Positions 24,901 to 36,707 are shown, numbered from the stretch's first letter. The stretch is DNA of 64,000 nucleotides from Delphinus delphis (GCF_949987515.2 NC_082694.2:9665958-9729957), one strand, 5' to 3'. Translations and numbers: made by a program. Notes: a model not told the origin generated them from the letters alone.

Positions 24901-25953
24901 ATAACAATAGAGAAAAGACACCCTCTTCAATAAGTGGTGCTGGGAAAACTGGACAGCTACATGGAAAAGAATGAAATCAGAACACCCCCTAACACCATAC
25001 ACAAAAATAGACTCCAAATGGATTAAAGACCTAAATGTAAGGCCAGACACTATCAAACTCTTAGAGGAAAACCTAGGCAGAACACTCTATGACATAAATC
25101 ACAGCAAGATCCTTTTTGACCCACCTCCTAGAGAAATGGAAATAAAAACAAAAATAAACAAATGGGACCTAATGTAACTTAAAAGCTTTTGCACAGCAAA
25201 GGAAACCTTAAACAAGACAAATAGACAACCCTCAGAATGGGAGAAAATATTTGCAAATGAAGCAACTGACAAAGGATTAACCTCCAAAATTTACAAGCAG
25301 CTCATGCAACTCAACATCCAAAAAACAAACAACCCAATCCAAAAATGGGTAGAAGACCTAAACAGACATTCTTCCAAACAAGATATACAGATCACCAACA
25401 AACACATGAAACAATGCTCGACATCAGTAATCATTAGAGAAATGCAAATCAAAACTACAGTGAGGTATCACCTCACACCGGTCAGAATGGCCATCATCAA
25501 ATAATCTACAAACAATAAATGCTGGAGAGGGTGTGGAGAAAAGGGAACACTCTTGCACTGTTGGTGGGAATGTAAATTAATACAGCCACTATGGAGAACA
25601 GTATGGAGGTTCTTTAAGAAACTAAAAACAGAACTACCATATGATCCAGCAATCCCACTACTGGGCATATACCCTGAGAAAACCATAATTCAAAAAGTCA
25701 TGTACCACAATGTTCACTGCAGCTCTATTTACAAGAGCCAGGACATGGAAGCAACCTAAGTGTCTATCAACAGATGAATGGATAAAGAAGATGTGGTACA
25801 TATATACAATGGAATATTACTCAGCCATAAAAAAGAAACTTAATTGAGTTATTTGTAGTGAGGTGGATGAACCTACAGTTTGTCATACAGAGTGAAGTAA
25901 GTCAGAAAGAGGAAAACAAAAACCATATGCTAATACATATATATGGAATCTAA
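21923..25953 (+). pseudogene. L1 ORF2 (endonuclease-reverse transcriptase), disrupted
   Basis: Starts MVIGTYISIITLNVNGLNAP, the classic ORF2 N-terminus. The apurinic-endonuclease-like domain spans roughly the first 240 codons, with QETH and, later, SDHNAL. A frameshift near 22205 and TAG at 22735-22737 interrupt it. A CHR SINE sits at 23316-23523. The reverse transcriptase block resumes, with [15 protein letters not shown] at about 24218-24262 carrying the two catalytic Asp. The C-terminal Cys-rich part is also interrupted by stops. It cannot make a full enzyme. Confidence 0.9.
23316..23523 (+). mobile_element. CHR-type SINE, short form, inside L1 ORF2
   Basis: Flanked by AAAAATCATTCAACA at 23301-23315 and 23524-23538. 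The poly(A) tail is about 20 bases. It must be younger than the L1 that hosts it. Confidence 0.94.
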
Positions 25954-26031
25954 AAAAAAAAAAAGGTTCTTAAGAACCTAGGGGCAGGACAGGAATAAGG
26001 ATGCAGAAGTAGAGAATGGATTTGAGGATAC

Positions 26032-26197
26032 GGGGAGGGGGAGGGGTAAGCTGGGATGAAGTGAGAGAGTGAAATGGACTTATATATACTACCAAATGTA
26101 AAACAGATAGCTAGTGGGAAGCAGCCCCATAGCACAGGGAGATCAGCTCAGTGCTTTGTGCCCACCTAGAGGGGTGGGATAGGGAGGGTGGGAGGGA
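26032..26197 (+). repeat. G-rich tract of L1 3' UTR, G-quadruplex potential
   Basis: Two G-run clusters: GGGGAGGGGGAGGGG at 26032-26046, and GGGGTGGGATAGGGAGGG running on to 26197 with at least five runs of three or more G. A comparable 3' UTR G-rich tract is known in mammalian L1s. Confidence 0.75.
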
Positions 26198-26346
26198 GAC
26201 GCAAGAGGGAGGAGATACGGGAATATATGTATATGTATAGCTGATTCACTTTGTTATAAAGCAGAAACTAACACACCATTGTAAAGCAATTATACTCCAA
26301 TAAAGATGTTAAAAAAAAGAAAAGATAGTTTGCCACTCACAGTTTC

Positions 26347-26801
26347 TGCTATGGAGTGAATTGTGCCCCCGCCCATCACCTCCCCAAATATCTGTGTTGA
26401 AGCCTTAATCTTCAATGGGATTGTATTTGGAGACAGGACTTACAAGAAGGTAATTAAGGTTAAATGAGGTCATAGGGGTGGGGCCCTGATCCAATAGGAC
26501 TGGTATCCTTTTAAGAAGAGACACCAAAGAGTTTACATGCCCTCTCTCTCTGTCTCTCTGTCTGTGTCTCCCTCTCTCTCTCTCTGTCTCTGTCTCTCTG
26601 TCTCTCTCTGTCCTCCATGGAAGGATGGAAGGACACAGCAAGAGGGCAGCTGCCTACAAGAGAGAAAGAGATTTCTCACCAGAAACAGAATCTGCTAGCA
26701 CCTTGATCTTGGACTTCCCAGCCTTCAGAATTGTGAGAAATAAATATGTCATTTAAGCCACCCAGTCTGTGGTGTTTTCTTGTGGCAGCCAGAACTAATA
26801 T
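26347..26801 (+). mobile_element. MLT1-like MaLR solo LTR
   Basis: Begins TGCTATGGAGTGAATTGTG and has the TGTTGAAGCCTTAATC and GAGGTCATAGGGGTGGGGCC blocks. It ends with GTGAGAAATAAAT and AAGCCACCCAGTCTGTGG, the MLT1 (ERVL-MaLR) 3' end. An internal CT-rich stretch (26540-26612) has expanded into a simple repeat. It lies directly after the full-length L1. Confidence 0.85.
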
Positions 26802-27410
26802 TTTTCCAAAGAGATGGGGGCATGCCACACCACACAGGGCCACACAGGGAAGCCCCAGGTTTGGTCAGGAAGCAGAGAGAACAAGGGGAAAACATGGGCA
26901 AGTCTTTCTTGTGGATCCTGCAGAAAGAAATGGGTGAGGCAGAGTAAGCAGGCTTAGGATTGGCTACTTTGAATGATTTCAGCGGGTGCTGGAGTGTAGG
27001 GGCTGTCCTGAGCTGTCTGGTACCTGGCGCTGGGGTGACTGGGACAGGGGACAGACAGCGTTTAGGGTACGAGAGCCTGGATTGAGAGTGTGGGCTGGAT
27101 TTGTTAGTTTGCACATAAAAGGTGCATTCCGTCCCGGGTGAGTCTTTTAACTGTCTTTACGAATCAGCTAACCTGGGAGGCGCGGTCTGTCCAGGGTCAG
27201 CAAGACCCCAAAATGTCAAAGCGTCAGAAAAAAAAGTCAAGATTAATGCCAGGTAGAGGAGCAAAGGTGAATGGAGACTAAAGACTACTGGAAAGAGGAG
27301 AACACAGCAACCGACTGGTCAGGAAGACCGCTAGGAATCAAGACCCACTGTCGACTACAGGCAAGCACGCAGCTCGCTCGCAGTCTTCCCAGAGCACCTT
27401 TTCTGCCTAC
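26802..27410 (-). other. VWA3B intron, unique sequence
   Basis: Between the MLT1-like LTR and exon 27411-27580. No feature recognised. Confidence 0.5.
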
Positions 27411-27580
27411 CTGCTTCGGGTCTTGGCACTCAGATCCTTTAAGAAAGCTGTCGTGCCCTCTCGTCTGGCATTGAAGGACACCATGTGGACAGGATATGGG
27501 ACCTCCAAAGCCCCCTGAAGGAGAAGCTCCTTGGATTCCTCTGGAACATCCCCCACCACAAAGTAATAAATGGATTCAAC
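27411..27580 (-). CDS. VWA3B: VWA3B coding exon
   Basis: This 170-bp exon, read on the minus strand, encodes VESIYYFVVGDVPEESKELL, then QGALEVPYPVHMVSFNARRE, then GTTAFLKDLSAKTRSR. It has the beta-strand/helix rhythm of the second half of a VWA domain: YYFVVGD resembles the fourth strand and PVHMVSFN the fifth. The acceptor is TTCTGCAG ending at 27581 and the donor is AGCAG|GTAGGC starting at 27410. It enters in phase 0 after exon 34364-34523 and leaves with two bases (AG) of an Arg codon. There are no stops. I recognise this text as VWA3B; the close paralogue VWA3A is the alternative but fits less well. Confidence 0.93.
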
Positions 27581-28100
27581 CTGCAGAACAGTGATACCAA
27601 CAGTTTATTTCCCTGAGGCACCCTAGCTGTGAACCAGACTCATCGGCAATATACTCTCTATAAACCTGCCTCTTTAAAAAAATAAGCGGGCAGAAAGAAG
27701 AGCAGCACCGCTCAATGTTTCATGACGATGTGTTGGGGCCAAAGTCAGGAAGTAAGATATTCAAGGCCCGGTGCTAAGAAGTGTCAGGCTTTGCATGGGA
27801 AGGATATGGTTGGTGGATTTGGAGAAGAGCTTCCTCCGAGCCCACGAATAAGTTATGCAAGTCCACGAATGAAGGAAGTGTCGGCCGGCCACTGGGGGCA
27901 GGAAGCTTATTAGCCATTCCCTATGGCGGTGCCAGAATTCTGCAGGGCCGGCTCAGGCATCCTCCGTCTGAGGCTGCGTGTGGGAAGGAGGGCATATTCC
28001 CAGCTGGTCTCACCTCCGGGACACACACTCGCCTGGGGAGGTGAGGCTGTCCTGCCTTCACACGGCCAGTCAGGAGCCACGCCAGGCCAGGAGTCAGGAA

Positions 28101-28138
<38 letters not shown>

Positions 28139-28555
28139 ACGCGCGCACACACACACACACACACCCCCCAGCTTTAAACCAGGAACCTGGGAGATGCATA
28201 CCTCACCCAGATAGGAAACGATGCCCTGCTTAATGTAAAGATGTCGATGCCATCCACTGGGCCTCACCCTTAACCACACTGCTCTAAGGGTCTCCCCTGC
28301 CACTGAGGAGTTCTGTAACCTCGGGCAAGTGGTTTAGGTTCAGTTTCTTCACTTGTGAAAAGGGAGATTATGCAGCTGACTTCATGACTGAGCTTCAACG
28401 AGATGGCATACGCTTAGGTATGTATATTAATCACACAAAGTAAAACCACAGGTAGAGCCAGGAACACATATCACCTAAACCTGCCCCTAACAGCAGCCTA
28501 AGTGATTGTCTCCACAGATAATGGGGCAGAAACCCCCAGAAAATATACTGTATTT
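27581..28555 (-). other. VWA3B intron with microsatellite and MIR
   Basis: Contains an (AC)n with GC interruptions at about 28100-28164. About 28305-28420 is a MIR-like fragment (CTGTAACCTCGGGCAAGTGG then CAGTTTCTTCACTTGTGAAA). The rest looks unique. Confidence 0.55.
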
Positions 28556-28714
28556 TTTTAAGTATTTATATATTCGGCTGCGCCGGGTCTTAGTTGTGGC
28601 ATGCAAACTCTTAGTTGCGGCATGCATGTGGGATCTAGTTCCCTGACCAGGGATCAAGTGTGGGCCCCTGCATTGGGAGAGGGGAGTCTTAGCCACTGGA
28701 CCACCAGGGGAGTC
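28556..28714 (-). mobile_element. Older tRNA-derived cetartiodactyl SINE (minus)
   Basis: In reverse orientation it shows GGCTGCGCCGGGTCTTAG, then GATCTAGTTCCCTGACCAGG, then CACTGGACCACCAGGGGAG. It is flanked by CTGTATT on both sides. Diverged and shorter than the other SINE copies. Confidence 0.75.
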
Positions 28715-31700
28715 CCTGTATTGTGTTTTAAGGGATAAACAGATGTCACCAGCCCTTTAGGATTCATGAGCTTCTAATCACACATCCCCAGTTAGCTGAC
28801 GGTAAATAGTCAATTACCTCACCTTGCCTTCAAAGCTGGGACTTAAAGCTACCTGGCCCAGAGAGAGGTGGGCTGAGGGTCAGCTCCCAGCTGCTTAGGA
28901 CACCCCGTCTGTGGCAGCAGGGGGCAGGCTGTGCCCAAGAAGGCAGGTGGGGAAAGGGTGGCAGAGGGGCCCGGCTGGGAGTTAGGAGACCGCCGGGGTG
29001 GGAGCTGAGCCCAGCCTACTTCAGCAACATTCCTCCCCAGGCTGGGCACAAAGAGTCTTCCTGCCCCCGTGACTCTCTCTCTCAGGCCCTTCATCACAAA
29101 GTCCCTGATTTTCAGAAGTACCTCATGGGAGGTAAAGACTGAGGAAGGTTGTACATTTCTCCCAGTCAGTCACCTGAGAAGCAGAAAACACACTGACAGG
29201 AGGAAGAAAGTGTTCTCCAGATTCCTAATTATACAACTAATACTGTTCTTCCAGAAAATGCATTCTATGTTGTTCTCTTCCTGGTGTTAGACATTACCTT
29301 CTGTAAGACGTCTTGAATAGGCTCCAGTGAGCTGCAGTTACTAGTTTTCCAGCTGTGTTGGTGCCCAAGTTTAGCATGAGGACAGCTTCATCCTCTCAGA
29401 GGGTCTAAGAACACACATGGCTCAAGACAGGGGAACAGACCCAGGGAGTATATTCTAGGGTTTGGTAGATCAACAGGGAAGTGAGTGAGGACAAACAACT
29501 CTGGCTGGTCTGTCGGCAGCTTCTGACTCCCTCTGTCTCCACCGCATGCTGTGGAGACAGCTTCTTTGCTCTGGCAATAACCCAAGAGCCTGAAATCCTC
29601 ACACAGAGATGTTTTTTCCCTCGAGACTTCAGCAAACCAGAAATTGCTATAGCCAGCAGTGAGTCAGGATTTCCTTTCCTTCATTAATTAAGGCTACGGG
29701 GTTATTCACTATTCACTAAGGTCCTTACTCAGCTTCTTAGTTGCCTGTGTTTTCGGTCAACTCTCAGTTATCTGTGCTCCAGATTTCCAGGAGTATGCTT
29801 TCCCAGAGACCAGCTACCTCACCACCATCTGCACACTGCCTTTCTGCCTCTCCTTTCTGCTCGCATAATGACATTTAGAAAAACAAAGAGGACGATAAAT
29901 ATGCTACCTGCTACTATCCCCCCAAATTTGGCAAAATGCCTTTGAAAGTGAAATGGCTTTGAGGTCGTCTGCTATTGGGGATGATAAGCTAACATAAATT
30001 TGAATTCTTGTTATCATGCCCAGTTTACAGATGAAGACACTGAGGCCTGGACAGGTTATTTGACCCGGGTGAGCAGCCAGTGAACCCAGCCTGCCTGACC
30101 TCACGAACTTCTGTCCTTGCTTTTTTCAGCCACTGCACTCTGTCAGCTCATCATGGCAAGACTGGTCCTCGCGTGTTAGAGATGATGGTGAATCCCAGAA
30201 CTGGAGAGGCGAGATCATGCAACAAGAAGGTGGCCAGGGGTGGGCACTGTTTTCATTTTCTTGGTCCCCACAGCATCCAAGGCTCCTACCCCCAATCTCA
30301 CTACCACTGACCAAAAGTTGGGTCCAGGAGGTTGTCTGGCTCAAGGGAATTACCCTCATGGGAATCCTCACTCCTTAACCAGGACCTCTGTGCTCCTTGA
30401 GGGCAAGGGGACCTGGAGCAGCTTCTTCACTGACCAGCATCACCTTAAATGCTGATTTGTACCAAATTTGATAACACCAGACATAGAAAATATTTGGGTT
30501 CCATGCAGCTATTTAACCATGACTCAAAAACTCTTGCCACTTTATACTACGTGAAATAGGTTGGAGCCTTTATGTTTTCAATTGATATGTCTTATTCTGT
30601 CGGGCCACATGTTCTGCAGCTTCCCAAGGTAACCTGCAATCCGCCTGACCAAGGAGGTCTTGCCATCTTCCCAGCCATGGGTTTTGGGGAAAAGAAGAAC
30701 CAAACTGGGAGCAGCTGCTTCCACTCTGCCCGCCATCTGCTCCAGCCTGTCAGAAGCTCCCAAGGCCTCTGGGTGTAAAAATTCCCACTTTGCTAGGAAA
30801 CAAAAATGAAAGTCAACCGGAACAGCAGTGAGAGGTCCAGCAAATTCTGTCTTCTCCTTCATGCAACTTTGACCATTACAACAGTGTTGACCAACTCCAG
30901 AGCTTGGATCTAACTTCCAGATCTTCCCTGTGCCTGTGGCCGCCCTCCCTGGTTCAGCCCATTTGGATTTTCTGACCGCCCCACCCTGCACCCAAGGTGG
31001 TGACTGCCCCTTGCCCCAGCTCCCTTCTCAGATTCCTCCTAACACCATTAACCACCACCAACGTTCCGGCCTCCTGGGCTTCAGGATCCCTATTCCAACC
31101 CTACATCCCCATCGCAGGCATACAAGGCTCAGCAAATTCACCCACCTGGTCCCATGCAGACCACCTCCCTTCAATTCAAAAAAACTCAAATCCGTACCAT
31201 AGCTTGGGGACGGGAATCTCTTGGATCCACATCTAACCCCCAATCTCAAGAATATTGACATTATTTCCTTTCTATTCCTTCACTGTTCAACAAACATTTA
31301 TCGAGCCCATGCTAGGCACTGCCATTGCTAGGCAATGCTAAGGCAAAGATGAAAAGATGTGATGCCTGTCTGAGCCGCAGCAAGGAGGAAAATGAAGTGC
31401 CAGGGTCATGACCGATGTGGCCAGGCCTTCTGCTCACTGTTCAGTGGTGAGGGTTCCTTATGGAGTCATGGGGGTCTGCCTCTAATTCACCCACCTAGTC
31501 TCTCAGTGAATATGACTTTTTTAAAAACAAGTAAACAAATTTGTGCCTATCGGGTAGATGGAAGAGAGGATGAGAGAACACAAAGAGAAATACAGGCGCC
31601 TTTGAAAGCAGAAGGCAGGTCCCCCTCCCTTAGGTAGCTGGGAACTGGGGCTTTGGGTAAACAGCCATCTCTTTCCTAAGGACCCTTCTCGTCCTGGGTC

Positions 31701-32477
31701 AGCTGGCCATCCAGGGCCCCCTGACACAGCACCCCTCCTCAACAAGGCCAGGGAAGCTACCAACTTCCAAAAGACGCATCCAGGGACCAGAGGACGCTGC
31801 AGAGTAGAAACCCTGTGCCAGACACATGCCTGGGCTCTGAGGGCAACACCAGCCACTCTAAACACCTCCTCAGTACTCCAGGGGCTGCCCTTCCCATGCA
31901 CCAGGTTCTTTTTTACAGGGTACACCAGTAATTCATCCACCAACAGTGCTCTTCGTGCGCCACTACGAGATACACGATTTAAACAGACCCCACGCTCGGC
32001 CCGGGCTCTTCCTGGGCCCGAAGGCTCACGCTCTGTCATCTGTCTCTGGTAAACCTTCCTGGCCCACCCATGGTTACAAAGACCAGTCCCGGAGGCCAGT
32101 GGGCTCTGGGCATCCTCCCCCATCGTAACCAAGCCCATCAGTCAGCCCTCCCTCTTCACATGGAACGGGTACAAAAACCCACTTCCCTGTTAATCTTTGA
32201 ACACGAGACAATACCCACTGTCTTGCTTCCTCTCAGGATCCACTCACGGAGGGAGATGAAAACTCAAAGCAGGTTATCGTGAGCAGGAAAAGGCTGGGGT
32301 TTTAGATTTACTGTTCAAGACACTTCTTAAGCTTTAAATCCTTTCCGTTCATAGCAAACTGCAGCCACATGGACCAACTGGAAACTCACTGGGGTGGACG
32401 TGAGGGGCTCAGGGCAGAGCAGCGGGTCTTTATGGGAACCGTTTCTCTCCCCACCCCTAACACATGCATGCTTTTCT
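28715..32477 (-). other. VWA3B intron, mostly unique
   Basis: A MIR-like element lies at about 30000-30140 (CAGTTTACAGATGAAGACACTGAGG) and an L2-like 3' end at about 31270-31345 (CAACAAACATTTATCGAGCC). A 205-codon minus-strand open frame (31521-32138) has no family resemblance (see findings). No VWA3B exon found. Confidence 0.5.
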
Positions 32478-32600
32478 GGGGTTGCTTTTGGCCGCCCCGC
32501 AAGATATGCAGGATCTTAGTTCCCCAACCAGGGATCAGACCCATGCCCCCTGCAGTGGAAGCACGGAGTCTTAATCACTGGACTGCCAGGGAAGTCCCCG
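32478..32600 (-). mobile_element. Older tRNA-derived SINE fragment (minus)
   Basis: Contains TTAGTTCCCCAACCAGGGAT and CACTGGACTGCCAGGGAAGT in reverse orientation. Perfect 13-bp target duplication TGCATGCTTTTCT at 32465-32477 and 32601-32613. Confidence 0.85.
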
Positions 32601-32613
32601 TGCATGCTTTTCT

Positions 32614-33058
32614 TTACTCCTCGTAAGACACAGAGCATGGCATTTTTATATGGGAGGCAGTTGCATTTACTAAACTCTTCCTCAGGACCACAGCCAGATA
32701 TAAGCTCTGGGTGGAGAATACCACGGTCTGAATATGTTTAGCATCTTTCATACCCCGTGGTCTCTTCTCAAGAGTTTTCGCATGACATTTGATGACCAGT
32801 GCCTGGAAGCTTCTTTCTTGGTTATTCCTCTTCTACAGAACTTCCCTGGAACTCACTAAATTGTTACACATTCCCTGGGATAGGGAAAAACCCCCCAGAG
32901 AAAGGAGACATACAAACCAGAGGGAAGTAAAACAGAAAGTCAAGGTCACCAGGAAATCTTGCAGTCAGGTCAGGTTGCCAGAGCCACCTATGACCGGGGA
33001 GCCAGGTAAACAGACAAAGAAGGAGAGCACCCAGGTACGCGCGCACACGTGCACACAA

Positions 33059-33102
<44 letters not shown>

Positions 33103-34363
33103 ACGTCCAAGAGCCTGTGAAATATTCCATTTCTTGAATGCTTATTAAGGTGTCCAGACATTTGAATTTTTACAGATGTTAAAACAAACTTAAAAGGCCA
33201 AAGAACAAAGTTGCTTGCATTTCATTCTTCTTTAATGGGAAACATTTGTTCCTCTGGGTTTCTGAGGATAAGCAGTATGTTTCCAATTTCAAACCATCAC
33301 CCTCAGTATCAATAAACACAGTCTGGTGACCACTGGGAGCTCTCCTTTGAAGGTGCCAGCACATGGCCACCTTGCCCAAGAAAGGACTTCTTAATGCGGC
33401 AGAGTAAAGCTTGAAACCTGCAGAATCCCCGGGATTCCAGAGTGGAAGAAGCAATTAAGTATTAATTAATATTAATCAATTAGTAAGGATTAGTTAAGCA
33501 TCTGTATCCCAAAAGAAAGCAGACCTATCCCTACCTGGGGAGTAAGGCTGGCCTAAGGACCTCATGTGCCCAGAGTACTTCCTCTCTAGCCGTCACTACC
33601 CTTAACAGTCCCACCATTAGAGCTGCTCACAAAAACACACACTCTTGTGGCTAAAAGAGATATAAAACACCACCAGTGAATCACTGCTTCCAGGTAAAGC
33701 TTTATATCTGAAAGGTCCCTATCAAAAAGCTTATGTGAATGCATCAGCATTCAGGAACGGATGACACACTGACTGGGATACACTTCACCTTGGAAAGCAC
33801 ATGATAGACCCATCTGTGAAGAAGAGGAACTGGGAAAGATTCAGAGCATGGATGCTGGGAAACCCTATTTCCTCATCCTCAAGGTTCAGTGACGAGTCTT
33901 CCAACCTCTCCTCCCATAAGAGATGGGTTTATCTAATTGCCAGGAGAGCAAGAGTGGAACTGAAGCATTAGAGGTGCACGCTCACGGCCTCACTCCCTTC
34001 CTTTCTCGATGCTCGGGGGCTGTGAGCAGCACGTGGCTCTCCTGGCAGCGGCGAAATGAGGGCCTGCCCTGCGGCCCCAATGACGCCCCCTAGGGGAAGC
34101 CCAGCCAGGCTCAGGTGTTAGAGTCTCATTTTGGTTGGTCCAGCTCTGCCATCACCAGAGATGCTCTTTTGATCCCCATCTGGGGCCGGTCACCTATTTA
34201 TCAATTGGTTCCAAATTCAGAGGTGAACAGGATTAAGACTGCTGGGGCTCTTGAATGCCAAGGATGCAGTCTCTGTGGGAAGCAATTGGAAGGGCCCAAG
34301 CTCGGCTGGAAGGCAGTATGCGGATACTGAGTGACGTGGGAGCAGACACAGACACACACTTAC
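32614..34363 (-). other. VWA3B intron with (AC)n
   Basis: Holds an AC microsatellite at about 33062-33104 and a short TTAATTAATATTAATC patch near 33455-33490. No gene or large repeat recognised. Confidence 0.5.
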
Positions 34364-34523
34364 CGATTCGTCTCTCCCCGCCTCCAGCAGAGCGTCTAAG
34401 CGGCTAGTCTGGCTCAGAGCCAGCTCAAAAGGCGATTTCTCAACCCAGCTGATGGCAGCGGCTATGGACTGTGCAGTCACAGGAACAGCACCTTCCTGCC
34501 ATTTCACAGGCTCTTGAGAAACC
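34364..34523 (-). CDS. VWA3B: VWA3B coding exon
   Basis: The 160-bp exon on the minus strand begins with one base completing a split codon, then encodes VSQEPVKWQEGAVPVTAQSI, AAAISWVEKSPFELALSQTS and RLDALLEAGRDES. Acceptor CTTTCAG ends at 34524; donor TCG|GTAAGT starts at 34363. It is the middle of the first VWA-like domain, where this family often has a KW/RW followed by a helix of the TAISWV kind. It joins exon 36708-36958 (phase 2) and exon 27411-27580 (phase 0) cleanly. An open frame continues into the intron past the donor, but the consensus donor marks the boundary. Confidence 0.93.
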
Positions 34524-34813
34524 CTGAAAGGGACCGCATGGGGCTGTCACTGGCAGTGCTCGATGTAGCTGTCAGCCCTCAGTCTCACAGCTACGAGCAG
34601 CAAGACACCCAATGTCACCAGAGCTGAGAGAAAGAAAACACAGCTCCCAGCCCTCTCAAAGTTACCGAGAAAACAGGCGAGCTGTTTAAGGCAGGTTTCC
34701 AAAGCACTATGACCTTCCATAAGCTGTACTGACTGGGAAAAACAATGCTTACAGGAGAATTTAAAAATCTCAAAAATTCGAACATCAACAATTGCATTAA
34801 AATTACTGAGGAA
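34524..34813 (-). other. VWA3B intron, unique sequence
   Basis: Short intron stretch with nothing recognised, just upstream of exon 34364-34523. Confidence 0.5.
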
Positions 34814-34982
34814 CGTGCACAGGGAACTACCCTCAATATCTTGTAATAACCTATAATGGAAAAGAATCTAAAAAGGAATATATGTATATACACATATAAA
34901 ACTGAATCACTTTGCTGTATACCTGAAACTAACACCACATTGTAAATCAACTATATTTCAATAAAAAATTTCTAATGTCAAA
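34814..34982 (+). mobile_element. Short 5'-truncated L1 3' end
   Basis: Only the last about 170 bp of an L1 (GGGAACTACCCTCAATATCT to ATTTCAATAAAAAATTTC). Flanked by near-identical AAAATTACTGAGGAA and AAAATTATTGAGGAA. Confidence 0.85.
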
Positions 34983-35025
34983 AAAATTATTGAGGAAAGT
35001 TATTTTCATAAACAGGAAGGCTTAG

Positions 35026-35235
35026 GGCTTCCCTGGTGGCGCAGTGGTTGAGAGTCTGCCTGCCGAGGCAGGGGACACGGGTTCATGCCCCGGCCCGGGA
35101 AGATCCCACATGCTGCGGAGTGGCTGGGCCCGTGAGCCATGGCCACTGAGCCTGCGCGTCCGGAGCCTGTGCTCCACAACGGGAGAGGCCACAACAGTGA
35201 GAGGCTCGCGTACCGCGCAAAAAAAAAAAAAAAAT
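35026..35235 (+). mobile_element. CHR-type SINE, short form
   Basis: Intact A/B boxes, poly(A) at 35219-35234. Target duplication AGGAAGGCTTAG / AGGAAGGTTTAG, one mismatch. Confidence 0.93.
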
Positions 35236-35247
35236 AGGAAGGTTTAG

Positions 35248-35886
35248 ATGCAACTGTCTTCTGTGAATAGTTAAGTTTATAAGGATTCACAGCATTAAGA
35301 TTTGCAAATCAGCAACAATTTTGTTACCCCACAATTTTATTTCTAATTCTTTTATTACATTGTTTTCATTGTTCTGAAAGATTCCCATCAGTTACCTTTT
35401 TTTGGATCAAAAATAGTATTGTTCTGAGTTCAGCAGACCGTAAGTTTTTAAATCCTGGAACATTTTAATTCAATCATTTAATTTGAGCTTAGAAATGTGA
35501 TGGAATACCCCCAAAAAACAAGGGCCACTTGAGTTTATCTCTGTGTTTATAATTAAACGAATTTTATGAATCACTTATGAATTTGTAATTATAAGAATTA
35601 CGTGAATCCTGGACTAAATGAATCAGCCTGATTTGCCCCTCCTAGCCCACCTCCAGATACAGAGGCTGCCTTACCTCTGTGTGGCCCTTTGGGTAGAGAA
35701 TCTGGCTGAGTGGCATCTATGCTACACATTTCCAAGGAAGCTAAAGCACTGTAGACTTAATCACTTAATTCCTTCAATAATATAACTGCGACAGAAATAG
35801 AAACTTGGGCTAGAACACAATTAGGCAGCATCCTCAAAGGTGTCATCTGTTTAGCTGAAAATATTTTACTTAAAAAAGAAAAACTC
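35248..35886 (-). other. VWA3B intron, AT-rich
   Basis: AT-rich intron with no recognised element. Confidence 0.5.
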
Positions 35887-36099
35887 GGGCTTCCCTGGTG
35901 GCGCAGTGGTTGAGAGTCCGCCTGTCGATGCAGGGGACACGGGTTCGTGCCCCAGTCTGGGAAGATCTCACATGCTGCAGAGCGGCTGGGCCCATGAGCC
36001 ATGGCCGCTGAGCCTGCGCATCCGGAGCCTGTGGCTCCGCAACGGGAGAGGCCATAACAGTGAGAGGCCCGCGTACCACCAAAAAAAAAAAAAAAAGAT
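35887..36099 (+). mobile_element. CHR-type SINE, short form
   Basis: Flanked by a perfect 17-bp duplication, TTAAAAAAGAAAAACTC, at 35870-35886 and 36100-36116. Poly(A) tail of about 16. Confidence 0.94.
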
Positions 36100-36116
36100 T
36101 TAAAAAAGAAAAACTC

Positions 36117-36707
36117 AATTAGATAGATGTCCCTCTCATCCAGATGTTTTCTGTCAGGGAAGTACAGCCACTGTTCCACATGAGAAGTCAGTGCTGAAGT
36201 CCAAATTCTCTTGAATACAAGAATCTGTAAAAAATTGATTGTGAAAAATCTGAAATATGGGAAAGTCTATAAAGCCAGCCACCTGTTGTTCTGATTAAAG
36301 GGGGTCAACTTACAGGGGAAATCAATATGAGCTGCAAACTCAATCTGCAAAGCAGTGAAATTTGTGACACTGGAATTCATTATTGAACCTAAAGTCTAAA
36401 ACGTATGAAGGAATTTTAAGAATTTACATTCTTATATTTTGACCTTGCCATACCATACACTGAAGAAAACAACGTTTTAAAGTATCTTCCAATTTGAAAA
36501 CTAAGATGCCATATACAAAGCAGATAAAAGTTTTTAAGATTTACTCATTGTGGGTTTTCTGCTGGAATGATATATTCTAGGAAATTACAAGATTATAGCT
36601 CCTCCCTCCCCACAGATCTAACTGTGTTAGTTATGCTCCTTAACTCCAAATACATGAAAATTCCTCATGAAGTTTCAGGGAAATACTCCTTTCCTATGGG
36701 AACTCAC
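36117..36707 (-). other. VWA3B intron, unique sequence
   Basis: No repeats or exons recognised between the SINE and exon 36708-36958. Confidence 0.5.

Larger units (their letters stand above)
18804..26330 (+). mobile_element. Near-full-length LINE-1 with target duplication
   Basis: The element (about 18816-26318) is flanked by the 12-bp target duplication GAAAAGATAGTT (18804-18815 and 26319-26330). Its 5' UTR of about 2.1 kb begins with a YY1-like CAAGATGGCGG (18830-18840). ORF1 would start at ATG 20978 but has TAA after 12 codons. ORF2 starts at 21923 and would end at TAA 25951. It keeps the endonuclease text (CCLQETH) and the reverse transcriptase FADD motif near 24233. It is broken by a one-base deletion near 22205, a stop at 22735-22737, and others. 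The 3' UTR ends with AATAAAGATGTT plus poly(A). Length and text fit a relatively recent cetartiodactyl L1. Coding-dead, but the promoter region is present. Confidence 0.93.

Noticed and set aside
27910..28214. Overlapping Cys/Val and His/Thr open frames
   Set aside because: Created by the (AC)n microsatellite on both strands.
32789..33148. 119-codon open frame with a His/Thr-rich end
   Set aside because: The end is a translated (CA)n repeat and the rest has no similarity or splice support.
34217..34363. Open frame continuing past the VWA3B exon (SVCLCLLPRHSV text)
   Set aside because: It reads through a consensus GTAAGT donor into intron; the next conserved segment is found in exon 27411-27580.
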